64,000 bases of DNA from Nemesobacter sp965204665 (GCA_965204665.1 OZ242002.1:1736001-1800000); one strand, 5' to 3'. Positions 50,361-59,567 are shown, counted from the first letter of the stretch. The notes: generated by a model not told the origin, from the sequence alone. Translations and numbers: made by a program.

Positions 50361-52016
50361 ATGAATGCGGCGCTTATAGTTGTAGCGGTGACAGCTTTCT
50401 ACCTTCTCGGTTACAGGTACTATTCCAAGTTTATTTCGGAAAAAGTTTTAGGGATAAAACAAGACGAACCCACCCCGTCCCGTTATATGGAAGACGGGGT
50501 GGATTATGTGCCCGCCCGCAAGTATGTGCTCTTCGGACATCATTTCGCTTCCATTGCGGGCGCCGCGCCCATAATGGGTCCTGCGATAGCAGTGTTTTGG
50601 GGTTGGGTCCCTGCTATTCTATGGGTTGTTTTCGGAACTGTTTTCATCGGAGCAGTTCACGATTTCGGTGCTCTTGTAATTTCCGCCAGAAACAGAGGAA
50701 GGTCTGTCGGTGACCTTGCCGGGACATTTATAAGTCCCAGAGGCGGAATACTTTTTCTACTTATAGTTTGTTTCCTCGTGTTTTTCGTTATAGCGGTGTT
50801 CGCGTATGCGATAGCGGTTCTGTTCGTGAATTTCCCGACCAGCGTGCTCCCTGTGAATTTTCAGATACTGGTGGCTTTAGCGCTGGGAGTGGTTTTTTAC
50901 AGAAAAAACGTTTCTGTTCTCTGGCCTTCCGTAATAGCGCTTGCGCTCCTTTATTTAATGGTCTGGACCGGAACCAAGATGCCTCTTTCAGTTCCTGAGA
51001 TAATGGGAAGTCAGGTGGTGACTTGGATTATCATTCTTATCATTTATTCGTACATAGCATCGGTTCTCCCCGTATGGGTGCTGCTTCAGCCGAGAGATTA
51101 CATAAACGGCATCCATCTTTTTGTAGGACTTACGATAATAATAACGGGAATTATGGTCGCGCATCCGCAGATGCAGGCTCCGGCGTTTAATTTCTCGGCG
51201 GAAGGCCTTCCAGTGTTTCCCTTTCTCTTTATAACCATAGCGTGTGGAGCTATAAGCGGTTTTCACGGACTTGTTTCCAGCGGAACCACTTCGAAGCAGC
51301 TTGACATGATGCCCGACTCGCGATTTATAGGTTACGGGGGCATGATAGGGGAAGGGACCCTTGCTATGGTGGCCACGCTTGCGGTTGCGGCAGGAATAGA
51401 GCATAAAGAATGGCTTACCCATTACGATTCATGGGAATCGGCGGCAAGCGGAGGAATAGCGAATTTTGTTTACGGTAGTTCCGCTTTTCTTTCTTCAATA
51501 AATATTCCCGAGGTTCTGGGTACAACACTTATAAGTGTCATAGTGATAAGCTTTGCGGCAACTTCCCTCGATACCGGCGCAAGAATACAGAGAATAGTGA
51601 TAGGAGAACTGGGGGAAGCCTATGGGATAAGAACTCTTAAAAACAGGTATGTCGGCGCTTTTCTCGCCCTTGTCCCCCCTCTTCTGCTTGCGCTTTTTGC
51701 GGAGGTTCCCGGCAAGGGGCCGGGATCAGGAGGTTTTTTGCTCTGGCCCCTTTTCGGAGGCACGAACCAACTTATAGGCGGTCTGACTCTTCTTCTTGTA
51801 ACGTTGTATCTGAAGAGAACCGGAAGGCCGTTTATCTACACTCTGGTGCCCATGCTGTTTTTAGTGGCTATGACTGCAGCCTCCATGCTTCTTAATATGA
51901 AGTACTTTCTGGACAATATTCTACTCTTCAGCCTGTCGGCGATAATGCTTGCACTTGCCGTCTGGCTTGTTCTTGAAGCCTGGTTCGTGTCGAGAGAGTC
52001 TTCGAAAGAGGGTTGA
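50361..52016 (+). CDS. cstA: CstA-family carbon starvation / peptide or pyruvate transporter
   Basis: About 551 residues from ATG 50361 (GGAGA 8 nt upstream; ATG 50346 is the alternative). Roughly 14-16 membrane helices. Signatures: LGYRYYSKFISEKVLG, DYVPARKYVLFGHHFASIAGAAPIMGPAIAVFWGWVPAILWVVFGTVFIGAVHDFGALVISARNRGRS, GFHGLVSSGTTSKQL, SLDTGARIQRIVIGEL and LWPLFGGTNQLIGGLTLL. Members import pyruvate or peptides under starvation. No CstA partner (YbdD-like) gene follows. Confidence 0.94.
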   Translation: MNAALIVVAVTAFYLLGYRYYSKFISEKVLGIKQDEPTPSRYMEDGVDYVPARKYVLFGHHFASIAGAAPIMGPAIAVFWGWVPAILWVVFGTVFIGAVHDFGALVISARNRGRSVGDLAGTFISPRGGILFLLIVCFLVFFVIAVFAYAIAVLFVNFPTSVLPVNFQILVALALGVVFYRKNVSVLWPSVIALALLYLMVWTGTKMPLSVPEIMGSQVVTWIIILIIYSYIASVLPVWVLLQPRDYINGIHLFVGLTIIITGIMVAHPQMQAPAFNFSAEGLPVFPFLFITIACGAISGFHGLVSSGTTSKQLDMMPDSRFIGYGGMIGEGTLAMVATLAVAAGIEHKEWLTHYDSWESAASGGIANFVYGSSAFLSSINIPEVLGTTLISVIVISFAATSLDTGARIQRIVIGELGEAYGIRTLKNRYVGAFLALVPPLLLALFAEVPGKGPGSGGFLLWPLFGGTNQLIGGLTLLLVTLYLKRTGRPFIYTLVPMLFLVAMTAASMLLNMKYFLDNILLFSLSAIMLALAVWLVLEAWFVSRESSKEG

Positions 52017-52024
52017 TGGACTCG

Positions 52025-52630
52025 TTACATCTTCTGTCTGTTTCGCAGGGCTTTTCCCAGTGTGAGTTCGTCTACAAACTCTATGTCTCCGCCGACCGGT
52101 ATTCCGTATGCTATCCTTGATGTGGTTATGCTTAGAGGTTTTATCATTCTCGAAATATAAACGGCTGTGGCTTCGCCTTCCACATTTGTTCCTGTAGCGA
52201 TTATTATTTCCTTTGTATTTTCTCTTCGCGTCCTATCAATCAGTTCCTTAATTTTCAGGTCTTCGGGTCCTACTCCTTCAAGCGGTGAGATAACTCCGTG
52301 CAGAACATGATACTTGCCTTTGAATTCACCGCTTTTTTCTATGGCGACCAGATCAAGGGGCTCTTCCACCACGCAGACCGTTGTTCCATCTCTTGAAGGG
52401 GATGAGCAGATTGCGCATATTTCATGCGATGTGAAATTGAAACATACGGAGCAGGCACGGACTTCCGACTTGGTTCCGATTATCGCATCCGAAAGGTTTT
52501 TTGCGTAACTCTTGTTGGAACGGAATATGTGAAAGGCAAGACGCGTCGCGTTCTTCTCCCCGATTCCGGGAAGTTTGGAAAGTTCTTCTATAAGTCTTGA
52601 TATAGGTTCGGGCAGTCCCGCTCTTTCCAT
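52025..52630 (-). CDS. recR: Recombination mediator RecR
   Basis: 201 residues. Helix-hairpin-helix SKLPGIGEKNATRLAFHIF, the C4 zinc finger CSVCFNFTSHEICAICSS, and a Toprim domain (TTVCVVEEPLDLVAIEKSGEFKGKYHVLHGVISPLEGVGPEDLKI). With RecFO loads RecA at gaps. Third gene of dnaX-ybaB-recR. Confidence 0.97.
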   Translation of the reverse strand: MERAGLPEPISRLIEELSKLPGIGEKNATRLAFHIFRSNKSYAKNLSDAIIGTKSEVRACSVCFNFTSHEICAICSSPSRDGTTVCVVEEPLDLVAIEKSGEFKGKYHVLHGVISPLEGVGPEDLKIKELIDRTRRENTKEIIIATGTNVEGEATAVYISRMIKPLSITTSRIAYGIPVGGDIEFVDELTLGKALRNRQKM

Positions 52631-52631
52631 C

Positions 52632-52958
52632 TCAGATAAGTCCCGGAGGTAGTCCCAAGCCGCTTGTGAGGCGTGAGACCTCTGCGGTCATAAGATCCTG
52701 TCCCTTCACAAGGGCGTCGTTTACAGCCACTGTTATAAGATCCTCAAGCATTTCAATATCTGTTTCTTTTACTATCTCAGGGTCTATTTCTACGGTCACT
52801 ATCTCGCCTTTGGCCTTTGCGGTCACCTTGACCATGCCCCCGCCGGAAGAAGCCTCGACGATTTTTTGACCCGCCTCGTTTTGAAGCCGCTCCATCTGCT
52901 CCTTCATCTTTCCCATCTGCTTCATGATGTTCTTCATATTAGTTCCGCCTAATTTCAT
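52632..52958 (-). CDS. ybaB: YbaB/EbfC nucleoid-associated protein
   Basis: 108 residues from ATG 52958 (AGGAGTG 6 nt upstream). MKNIMKQMGKMKEQMERLQNEAGQKIVEASSGGGMVKVTAKAKGEIVTVEIDPEIVKETDIEMLEDLITVAVNDAL is the complete family sequence. Small dimeric DNA-binding protein. Lies between dnaX and recR with gaps of 4 and 1 bp. Confidence 0.96.
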   Translation of the reverse strand: MKLGGTNMKNIMKQMGKMKEQMERLQNEAGQKIVEASSGGGMVKVTAKAKGEIVTVEIDPEIVKETDIEMLEDLITVAVNDALVKGQDLMTAEVSRLTSGLGLPPGLI

Positions 52959-52962
52959 CTTT

Positions 52963-54630
52963 TCACTCCTCAATCAGATTCTTTCTATTAATAACAGTTG
53001 CGCCCAACTGCTCAACTGCGTAGTCAATCATATCATCTTTGCCGGTACTAGTCCTTTTTATCCGTTTGCTGTCCCCCGGAACCTCGTCATCCACGGTTTC
53101 TATAGAAAGTTTCATTCTGCTTTTGCCGAACATCTCCTTTAGGATCTCTCTGAACTTTCCACCTTCTTTCAGGTCTTTTTCGTAACTTATTCCGTTTTTG
53201 AGAAACTTTATGGTGATTTGGTTGTCCACCACTTCAACGGAGTGAGCACTGGAAACTTTCTTTGCAAAAAACCTCTCTTTTTTTTCATTCAAAAAATTGA
53301 TGATATCTTCTTTTCCTGTGATCTTTCCGACCACCCCTGTTTCAGAGTCTTTTAGAATCTTAGGACTATTTCCGGCCTTCTCTGAGCCTTTTTCCATCGT
53401 TTCCGCTTCTGACTCCCCATTTGTCAGATTCCGTATCTCCGAAGTGACGGGAGTTGGATCTTCTTTTCGTGACGTTGTCTTCTCCGTCTTCAGGTTCTCA
53501 AGTCTTTTGAGTATCTCATCTATTTTTTCCACATGTCCTATCGTGCTCATTTTTACGAGCGTAAGTTCAAGCACTACCTCAGGATAAAAGGAGTTTCTCA
53601 TCTTTTCTCCCGAATCGATAAGCAGGTTGAAAAGAAGTTCCACGGTTTCCGTGGATTCGTTTTTTACAATCCCCGCGAGTTCATCCTTTTCATCAGGTGA
53701 AAGATCTGAGACGAAATCTTTTCCACATATCTTCAGATAAATGAGATTTCTGAATATATATATGAGGTCTTGGGTCATTCTTCTTGAACTTATTCCTTTT
53801 GATGACGCGTTGCGTATAAGTTCAATGCACTTTGCCGGGTCTTTTTCAAAAATGGCCTTTGCGATATTTAGAAGCGATTCATTGTCGGGTATGCCCAGAA
53901 GTTTTATCACTTCTTCATGGATTATTCTGTCTGCAAATGAAGCGGTAAGTTGATCAAGCAGACTCAGGGAGTCTCTCATGCTTCCTTCTGATTCCTTTGC
54001 GATCAGGTGGATGGTTTCCGAATCGATTGTTATTTCCTCGGCGTTTGCTATGTTCTCAAGGGATTGCTGTATCTTAGCCACGGAAATTTTTTTGAAATCA
54101 TATATCTGACAGCGTGACAGTATGGTTTGAGGAACTTTGTGAACCTCTGTAGTGGCGAGCACGAAGACGGCGTGGTCAGGTGGTTCCTCCATCACCTTCA
54201 ATAGAGCGTTGAAGGCTGACTGAGACAGCATGTGAACTTCGTCTATTATATAGACTTTTTTCGTTCCTGAAGACGGAGTGTACTTTACGCTTTCTATTAT
54301 CTCGCGTACATCCGCAACGCCGGTATGCGACGCAGCATCAATCTCCTGAACGTCAAGAGACTTTCCTTCGGAAATATTTTCGCAACTTGAGCAGGGTTTT
54401 TTTGAGCACGGGTACTTGCCGCTTTCTCTTTTTTCACAGTTAACAGCTTTGGCGACTATTCTTGCCGTAGATGTCTTTCCTGTTCCTCGGGGCCCTGCAA
54501 ACAGAAGAGCATGAGCTATCTTGCCGGATTGAATGGAATTACGTAACGCAACTGCGGGAAATTCCTGACCGATAAGGTCCTCAAATGTCTGCGGCCGCCA
54601 TTTTCTGGCGAGCACTCTGTATGAAGCCAT
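52963..54630 (-). CDS. dnaX: DNA polymerase III tau/gamma subunit
   Basis: 555 residues. AAA+ clamp-loader core: VLARKWRPQTFEDLIGQEFPAVALRNSI, Walker A FAGPRGTGKTSTARIVAKAVNC, zinc Cys cluster CEKRESGKYPCSKKPCSSC, DEVHMLSQSAFNALLKVMEEPPDHAVFVLAT and the RCQIYDF sensor. A C-terminal tail follows from about residue 380. No obvious programmed slippage site was noted. Preceded by the SRP RNA gene, as in many bacteria. Confidence 0.97.
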   Translation of the reverse strand: MASYRVLARKWRPQTFEDLIGQEFPAVALRNSIQSGKIAHALLFAGPRGTGKTSTARIVAKAVNCEKRESGKYPCSKKPCSSCENISEGKSLDVQEIDAASHTGVADVREIIESVKYTPSSGTKKVYIIDEVHMLSQSAFNALLKVMEEPPDHAVFVLATTEVHKVPQTILSRCQIYDFKKISVAKIQQSLENIANAEEITIDSETIHLIAKESEGSMRDSLSLLDQLTASFADRIIHEEVIKLLGIPDNESLLNIAKAIFEKDPAKCIELIRNASSKGISSRRMTQDLIYIFRNLIYLKICGKDFVSDLSPDEKDELAGIVKNESTETVELLFNLLIDSGEKMRNSFYPEVVLELTLVKMSTIGHVEKIDEILKRLENLKTEKTTSRKEDPTPVTSEIRNLTNGESEAETMEKGSEKAGNSPKILKDSETGVVGKITGKEDIINFLNEKKERFFAKKVSSAHSVEVVDNQITIKFLKNGISYEKDLKEGGKFREILKEMFGKSRMKLSIETVDDEVPGDSKRIKRTSTGKDDMIDYAVEQLGATVINRKNLIEE

Positions 54631-54646
54631 TGTATTAAACCGGCGG

Positions 54647-54742
<96 letters not shown>

Positions 54743-54833
54743 ATTTATTCTCCGAAAAGATAGATTACTATAATGCCGAACTAATTTACACAGAAATTGA
54801 TTGTTTAGAAATATGGAAAGAAATGAGTAAGCA

Positions 54834-54865
54834 TTCGGTCAAAGCGTGGTGAATGAGCGTTTTCA
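54834..54865. repeat. 32-bp dispersed direct repeat, copy 1
   Basis: Matches 56862-56893 at 30 of 32 bases in the same orientation. Copies bracket the paralogue fragment and the collagen/RTX lipoprotein gene. Origin unknown. Confidence 0.75.
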
Positions 54866-55041
54866 TCAGTTGAGAATTTACTCCTCATTAAAAGATTGCA
54901 AAACAGAGTTCTATGCTTTTCCCAGAACATTCCACTGCAAAAATCAGAGCCTCAATTTCTTGAGACCCGGATTTTCGAACGAAACTTCCTGAATATAAGT
55001 TGTTCCTTTCGCGGAAACAACTTCACCGGAACCGATTGAAC

Positions 55042-55173
55042 TCAGTCTGTAAATTCATACAGGGTCGGTGTCTCACGGATTGCTTTTGCCGTGGCGTCAT
55101 CCTGCACATCAAATAAATCGTCTGATCCTATTCTATCTATGCTCACCCGATCAGTGAACCCGACGATACAATA
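55042..55173 (-). pseudogene. C-terminal fragment of a second collagen/RTX lipoprotein
   Basis: The minus-strand frame TDRVSIDRIGSDDLFDVQDD then ATAKAIRETPTLYEFTD, stop, aligns with the C-terminus of the neighbouring lipoprotein (SADETLANSIRTTSTLYEFVDED). An upstream in-frame TAA (55174-55176) ends the homology. It points the opposite way from the intact gene and also keeps a similar terminator-like repeat downstream. So a paralogue or an inverted duplication once lay here and decayed. Confidence 0.75.
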
Positions 55174-55474
55174 TTACACTCGTACTGATAGAAATGTTGT
55201 CGGGATTCCGGTCTGCTCAGACACCGTCTATCGGGCCTAGGGACAGGTCCCAATTGAACCGTTCAGGATGTGGACGGTACAACCCGACAAACCCTGAAAA
55301 GAGGATGTGACTGCGCTTCGCAAGGAACCGGAAGCGAATCCCGACCGGTTGAACCGCCAACCCTTTATTACTGAATGCAGGCACTTACCCTTGACATAAG
55401 TAGGGGGGGTAGAATCGAATCCGTGGTGATAAAAATTATGATGCAGGAGATATTCTGCACAAGGAGGTCGAATT

Positions 55475-56614
55475 ATGAAGTTACGTAACTTTTTAGTGTT
55501 GTTGTTTCTGCTCGGCGGAGCGGTTTTCCTTACAGCCTGTGAAGGGGATATGGGGCCGGCAGGTCCGCCGGGTCCTGCAGGTAAAGATGGTAAAGATGGT
55601 AAAGACGGGGAAAAAGGTGATCCGGGAGCGGACGGCGCGCAGGGAGATAAAGGAAACCCGGCAATTCCAGGGGACCCCAGATGCGATGTAGTGAATGGAG
55701 TGGAGGGGCTTCATGATATCGTAGGAACTGAGAATGATGATGTTGTCTGCGGAAATAAACATCCCAATGCAATATACGGCGGCAGCGGCAATGATACTGT
55801 TTATGGAGGAGACGGCATAGATTACATTCAGGGAGGCAAGGGAAACGATACGGTCTACGGAGAAGCCGGGACGGATGTACTCTATGGTGACGAAGGAGAT
55901 GATACGCTCGACGGTGGAGAAGGTTATGATTATTTTTATCTTGCTGACCCGGGTACCAACAAATTTATCGGAGGGGGTCAGCCGAAAGATAATACTGTAT
56001 ACCAAGATACTATATATTTCGGCAGCACTGAAAACTTAACCCCGGCAGATGTCCGGAGATTCATATCTATAACCCCTCCTAGTTTTCCTGCTTTTGCAGA
56101 TAATGATCTGACCGATGATATAACCTTTGATCTTTCTTCAGGGACTTTTGACGGCAGCGGTCAGAGTTTGGGAGTATTCACGTTTGAAGGTATTGAAAAT
56201 GTTTTCGGCGGTAAAGGTGCTGATAATATCACCGGAAACGCCGGAAATAATTATCTGAGAGGAGGAGCGGGGAATGATGTTCTTAACGGAGGAGCCGGAG
56301 ACGATATCCTGAGAGGATTGGAGAACGTGGATAATCTCACCGGAGGTACCGGAAGCGATACTTTCGTAATTGAATACCTGGACAGACAGTGGGTGGACGT
56401 TATCAAGGATTTTTCAGCAGCACAGAAAGATAAGGTCCAGTTCAAAGGTTTTCCGGAAGGAGACTCCGCCAGAAGATTGGCCGGCTCAGCCGGTATCATT
56501 TCCGTAGGAGGAACTAATGTTGTCGAGATACAGGTGAACGGCTCAGCAGATGAAACCCTGGCGAATTCAATTCGTACCACATCGACCCTGTATGAATTCG
56601 TAGATGAAGACTGA
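55475..56614 (+). CDS. Lipoprotein with collagen-like and RTX calcium-binding repeats
   Basis: 379 residues; ribosome site AAGGAGG. A signal peptide ends in a lipobox, LTAC, so the Cys (about residue 22) should carry lipid. Residues about 26-62 are a collagen-like run of Gly-X-Y triplets (GPAGPPGPAGKDGKDGKDGE). Residues about 85-160 and 245-300 are RTX nonapeptide repeats (GGSGNDTVYGGDGIDYIQGG), which bind Ca2+. The C-terminal 50 residues resemble RTX tails but the protein has no adjacent type I secretion genes. A surface or calcium-dependent adhesive role is a guess. The combination is unusual. Confidence 0.85.
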   Translation: MKLRNFLVLLFLLGGAVFLTACEGDMGPAGPPGPAGKDGKDGKDGEKGDPGADGAQGDKGNPAIPGDPRCDVVNGVEGLHDIVGTENDDVVCGNKHPNAIYGGSGNDTVYGGDGIDYIQGGKGNDTVYGEAGTDVLYGDEGDDTLDGGEGYDYFYLADPGTNKFIGGGQPKDNTVYQDTIYFGSTENLTPADVRRFISITPPSFPAFADNDLTDDITFDLSSGTFDGSGQSLGVFTFEGIENVFGGKGADNITGNAGNNYLRGGAGNDVLNGGAGDDILRGLENVDNLTGGTGSDTFVIEYLDRQWVDVIKDFSAAQKDKVQFKGFPEGDSARRLAGSAGIISVGGTNVVEIQVNGSADETLANSIRTTSTLYEFVDED

Positions 56615-56651
56615 GTTGTTTTTACGCCTTAGTCTTCGGCAGGTGTCTGAT

Positions 56652-56685
56652 AAACCCGGGTCTCAGGAAATTGAGGCCCGGGTTT
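56652..56685 (+). terminator. Strong hairpin after the collagen/RTX lipoprotein gene
   Basis: 14-bp stem with one G-U pair (AAACCCGGGTCTCA / TGAGGCCCGGGTTT) and a 6-nt loop, 37 bp after the stop. No long T-run follows, so it could be an RNA-stabilising hairpin rather than a classical terminator. Confidence 0.6.
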
Positions 56686-56725
56686 CCGCGGTGAAGAAAT
56701 ACAGAGTCCGACTCGTCGACAGTTC

Positions 56726-56770
56726 CAGACCCCCTTACCCGACACAATTTAAATGAACCGTTTTATATGG
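56726..56770. repeat. Diverged copy of the IS-end-like repeat
   Basis: Contains ACCCGACACAATTTAAATGA, exactly as in the IS left end at 14.5 kb and as at 2.55 kb, but the flanks have drifted (CCGTTTTATATGG in place of CATTTTTATGTCG). No transposase of that type is next to it. Confidence 0.7.
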
Positions 56771-56804
56771 CACCCATTGAACTTAACTTCCAGAAAAACC
56801 CACT

Positions 56805-56855
56805 GAGTTGCGGTAAAAAGTTTTCGAATTATTGGGGTCAAACTGAAACCGTAAC
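56805..56855 (+). pseudogene. Terminal fragment of an IS1634-family element
   Basis: On the plus strand, ACTGAGTTGCGG...TTTTCGAATTATTGGGGTCAAACTGAAACC corresponds to the end of the transposase gene and outer end of the element at 57994 (C-terminus ELQQKVFELFGVKLKPV), here with an internal stop and a one-base deletion. It points to the opposite direction from the larger remnant. Only the tip is left. Confidence 0.7.
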
Positions 56856-56861
56856 CGTTCG

Positions 56862-56893
56862 TTCGGTCAAGGCGTGGTGAATGAGTGTTTTCA
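56862..56893. repeat. 32-bp dispersed direct repeat, copy 2
   Basis: Second copy of the repeat at 54834-54865 (30/32 identical), located just beyond the IS1634 fragment's outer end. Confidence 0.75.
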
Positions 56894-56945
56894 ATGTAGA
56901 TTAATGCCATCTGGAGCATATGAAAGTTCGTCTGTAGTCAAATGA

Positions 56946-57037
56946 TGGCGGAGAGAGTGGGATTCGAACCCACGAGGGAGCGTAAACCCCCTACACGCTT
57001 TCCAGGCGTGCACCTTCGGCCACTCGGTCATCTCTCC
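56946..57037 (-). tRNA. tRNA-Ser (anticodon GGA)
   Basis: Minus strand; acceptor GGAGAGA/TCTCTCC, anticodon stem CACGC/GCGTG with loop CTGGAAA (GGA), a long variable arm as in class II tRNAs, T-arm GTGGGTTCGAATCCCAC, encoded GCCA end. Confidence 0.95.
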
Positions 57038-57124
57038 ACATGTTTTGTTTCTATAAGAACTGTCTGCAATTCATAATAAGATTTGATATTTTAACGGCAT
57101 AACGAAATTTGTTAAAATAGTTTG

Positions 57125-57667
57125 ATGGGCGAAATGATAGAAAAATGGAAAATCAAAAAAAACACCCCTCTTAATGATTACAAGATTTTTTCGACTAGGA
57201 GGCATAGTGCCATTTCGCCTTTTGATGGTAAATCCCATGATTTTTACGTAATAGATTCACCTGACTGGGTGAACATTATTGCGGTTACTGCAAAGGAAGA
57301 GATAGTTCTCATAAAACAGTTTCGCCATGGTACAAAAGAAATAACTCTTGAAATTCCCGGCGGGATAATTGAGCCCGAAGAAAGTCCCCTTAAGTGCGCG
57401 AAAAGAGAATTACTTGAGGAAACCGGCTTTACATCATCGCAATGGAAAAGGATAGGGGGCATGAGGCCTAACCCGGCAATTATGTCAAATCACTGTACCA
57501 CTTTTATTGCCCGTGACTGCGAGAAAACATCCGAGACTTCTTTTGACGGTACGGAAAAGATAGAAACGCTGCTTATGTCGCCACAGGAAGTCAGAAGGCA
57601 TCTTCGCGAAGGGACCATAAACCACTGCATTGTCGTGGCGGCATTTGGATTATATTTTTCGGACTGA
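57125..57667 (+). CDS. Nudix hydrolase (ADP-ribose pyrophosphatase-like)
   Basis: 180 residues from ATG 57125 (a TTG sits one codon before). The Nudix box reads GGIIEPEESPLKCAKRELLEETGF with all catalytic Glu residues. The preceding VNIIAVTAKEEIVLIKQFRHGTKEITLEIP resembles the ADP-ribose/NDP-sugar subgroup. No ribosome site is seen; TAAAAT just upstream hints that the mRNA may be nearly leaderless. It sits between tRNA-Ser and tRNA-Leu. Confidence 0.9.
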   Translation: MGEMIEKWKIKKNTPLNDYKIFSTRRHSAISPFDGKSHDFYVIDSPDWVNIIAVTAKEEIVLIKQFRHGTKEITLEIPGGIIEPEESPLKCAKRELLEETGFTSSQWKRIGGMRPNPAIMSNHCTTFIARDCEKTSETSFDGTEKIETLLMSPQEVRRHLREGTINHCIVVAAFGLYFSD

Positions 57668-57717
57668 TTCTGTTGATTTCTCTACGTTTGGTAATGATAA
57701 TAACCTACATGATAGTA

Positions 57718-57801
57718 GGGCGGGTGGCGGAACAGGTAGACGCGACGGCCTCAAAAGCCGTTGGGCTTTGGCCCGTGAGGGTTCGATTCCCTCTCCGCCC
57801 A
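57718..57801 (+). tRNA. tRNA-Leu (anticodon CAA)
   Basis: Acceptor GGGCGGG / TCCGCCC, anticodon stem ACGGC/GCCGT with loop CTCAAAA (CAA), long variable arm, T-arm GAGGGTTCGATTCCCTC. CCA is not encoded. Confidence 0.94.
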
Positions 57802-57993
57802 GAAAAAATTTGATTTATTGCTTGCTTTCCTTAGTTTTTTCTATGAATGCTTTCACGTCATCTTTTTTTTCAACAAGGCATCATTCAATTCATCTGTCTG
57901 AATGTAGACATCCCGCTTTTTAATCTCAACTTCCAGAGCAGAATCGACTTAAAGTACTGGTATTACTGACAAAGTAAAAAATAGACATGTCGG

Positions 57994-59567
57994 TTACTGG
58001 ACAGGTTTCAGTTTGACCCCAAATAATTCAAAAACTTTTTGCTGCAACTCAGTGGGTTCAGTCATGACTTCAAACGGCTCGGCGTTGTCAAACGGCGCTA
58101 CCATACGATTCCTGCAGACCGTGGCCGGATATTCAAGCAGTGTGCGGAAACTGTGCACGGGTTCTCCTGAAGTTGTGCGTTTACGCCGGGCTTTGTTTCG
58201 GGCTGAAGACGAAACCTCCGACTTATCCACTACAGATGATCGCGCTTTCTGCGCCTCTTCAGGCTTTTCGTCATCAAAGAGCAGCGACTTGAGGCTCCGG
58301 CGCATGTGCCGTTCTACGTAATATGCCGGCATGCACAACAATACGTGCACACGTACCCGGTAGGCTTTGTAGTGATAGATGGGACGCACCTTAAGATCCA
58401 CAGTCTTGAAACTGCGGAATGCACGCTCCACCGCACTCAGATTCTTATAGGCGCGCACGGCCTGCTCGGCATCAAGTTCATCGGCAGGCATACCGGTGTG
58501 CACTATGTATATACCGTCAAGGGCTGATTCAGCCGCTGTGGAATCGCTTTTACGCCGATATTCAAATGTATCGTCCGTGATCTCAAACTCAAAGTGCTTC
58601 GCCGTCTTGTATCTGCCCATTGCCTTCCCCACCCGAAGCGTAATCTTGTCCCTGCCTTTGAGTTTACGTTTGTCCCGCCTGGTTGCATCGACAATGGAAT
58701 CAAGCAGCTTTTCGGTAGACTTCAATAAAACCTCACGTTTGTTCTTCCGCTCAAACGCCAACCGCTTGTTATAACACACCACCAGACGCTCCCCGGGATA
58801 GTCATCGCTTCTGATCTCGGCCGGGTCCGTCCTGCTGATCAGCGGGAGCTGCAAGGCACCCGATACAATCAGATCACTGACGGCCGTTGTTCGCAGCGCG
58901 CTGATCCGGTCAAGCCCCGCAGGCTCGACCTCATTGCGGATGCGGGCCTCCGTCAGCATGCCTCGGTCGCCTGCAAGTACAATGCGGGACAGTCCGAAGC
59001 GATTACGTATCTTGTCGATCTGTACACTCAACGTTCCGGGGTCGGCGGTGTTTCCTTCAAAGACCTTGACAGCAACAGGACATCCCCCATCATTGCACAG
59101 CAGACTGAATACTATCTGCATCTTCCCCTTCCTGCCGTCTCTCGAGTATCCGAACTGTGCAGGAGAACAGCACTTCCCCTCGAGGTATGCGGATGTGAGA
59201 TCTAGAGTATCAGGGACCCGTCGCGCAGATGATGTTCGGCCAAGCGTCGTTCAATGGTGCCTTGACGCTGTAATAACCAGTCCACAGCATCGTAAAGTTC
59301 ATTCTCGTCGACATTCTCTATGTCGAGCATCTCTGCAAGGGAACTGCCTGCAGTCTTGGAATCTGATCCTCGTGCAGTAGCCGGCTCTGATCCCGGAGCG
59401 AGTATACGGGCGACAATGAGGGCAACAGCGCGTTCACGTCGAGCGGAGGCGGAAGAGTCGATTATGCGGTCAAACTTTAATTTACGTAATGTTCCGAGAA
59501 CAGCGGCGACATGTCCGTGTGGAAGGGACCGAATTATATTAAAGGCTTCGCAGGGGTCGGAAACGAG
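57994..59567 (-). pseudogene. IS1634-family transposase, frameshifted and 5'-truncated
   Basis: Minus-strand frames assemble to an IS1634 transposase. The first part (59567-59205) reads EAFNIIRSLPHGHVAAVLGTL...LIVARILAPGSEPATARG...ELYDAVDWLLQRQGTIERRLAEHHLRDGSLIL. The second (from about 59204 to 57994) reads DLTSAYLEGKCCSPAQFGYSRDGRKGKMQIVFSLLCNDGGCPVAVKVFEGNTADPGTL...VLAGDRGMLTEARIRNEV...ERAFRSFKTVDLKVRPIYHYKAYRVR and ends KPVQ. A frameshift at about 59205 splits them right beside the first catalytic Asp, and the first 50 or so residues are missing. The 3' outer end (58006 onwards, GTTTCAGTTTGACCCC) remains, but no matching 5' end is seen. Confidence 0.85.

Larger units (their letters stand above)
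54743..55474. other. Repeat-rich intergenic zone
   Basis: No intact gene in 730 bp. It contains a 32-bp repeat (54834-54865), a minus-strand fragment of a paralogue of the collagen/RTX lipoprotein (55042-55173), and a terminator-like inverted repeat near 54950-54980 that mirrors the one after the lipoprotein gene. A G-run near 55403 precedes the lipoprotein gene. Confidence 0.6.

Noticed and set aside
55390..55420. Promoter TTGACA...TAGAAT before the lipoprotein gene
   Set aside because: The spacer is only 13 nt, too short for a sigma-70 promoter.
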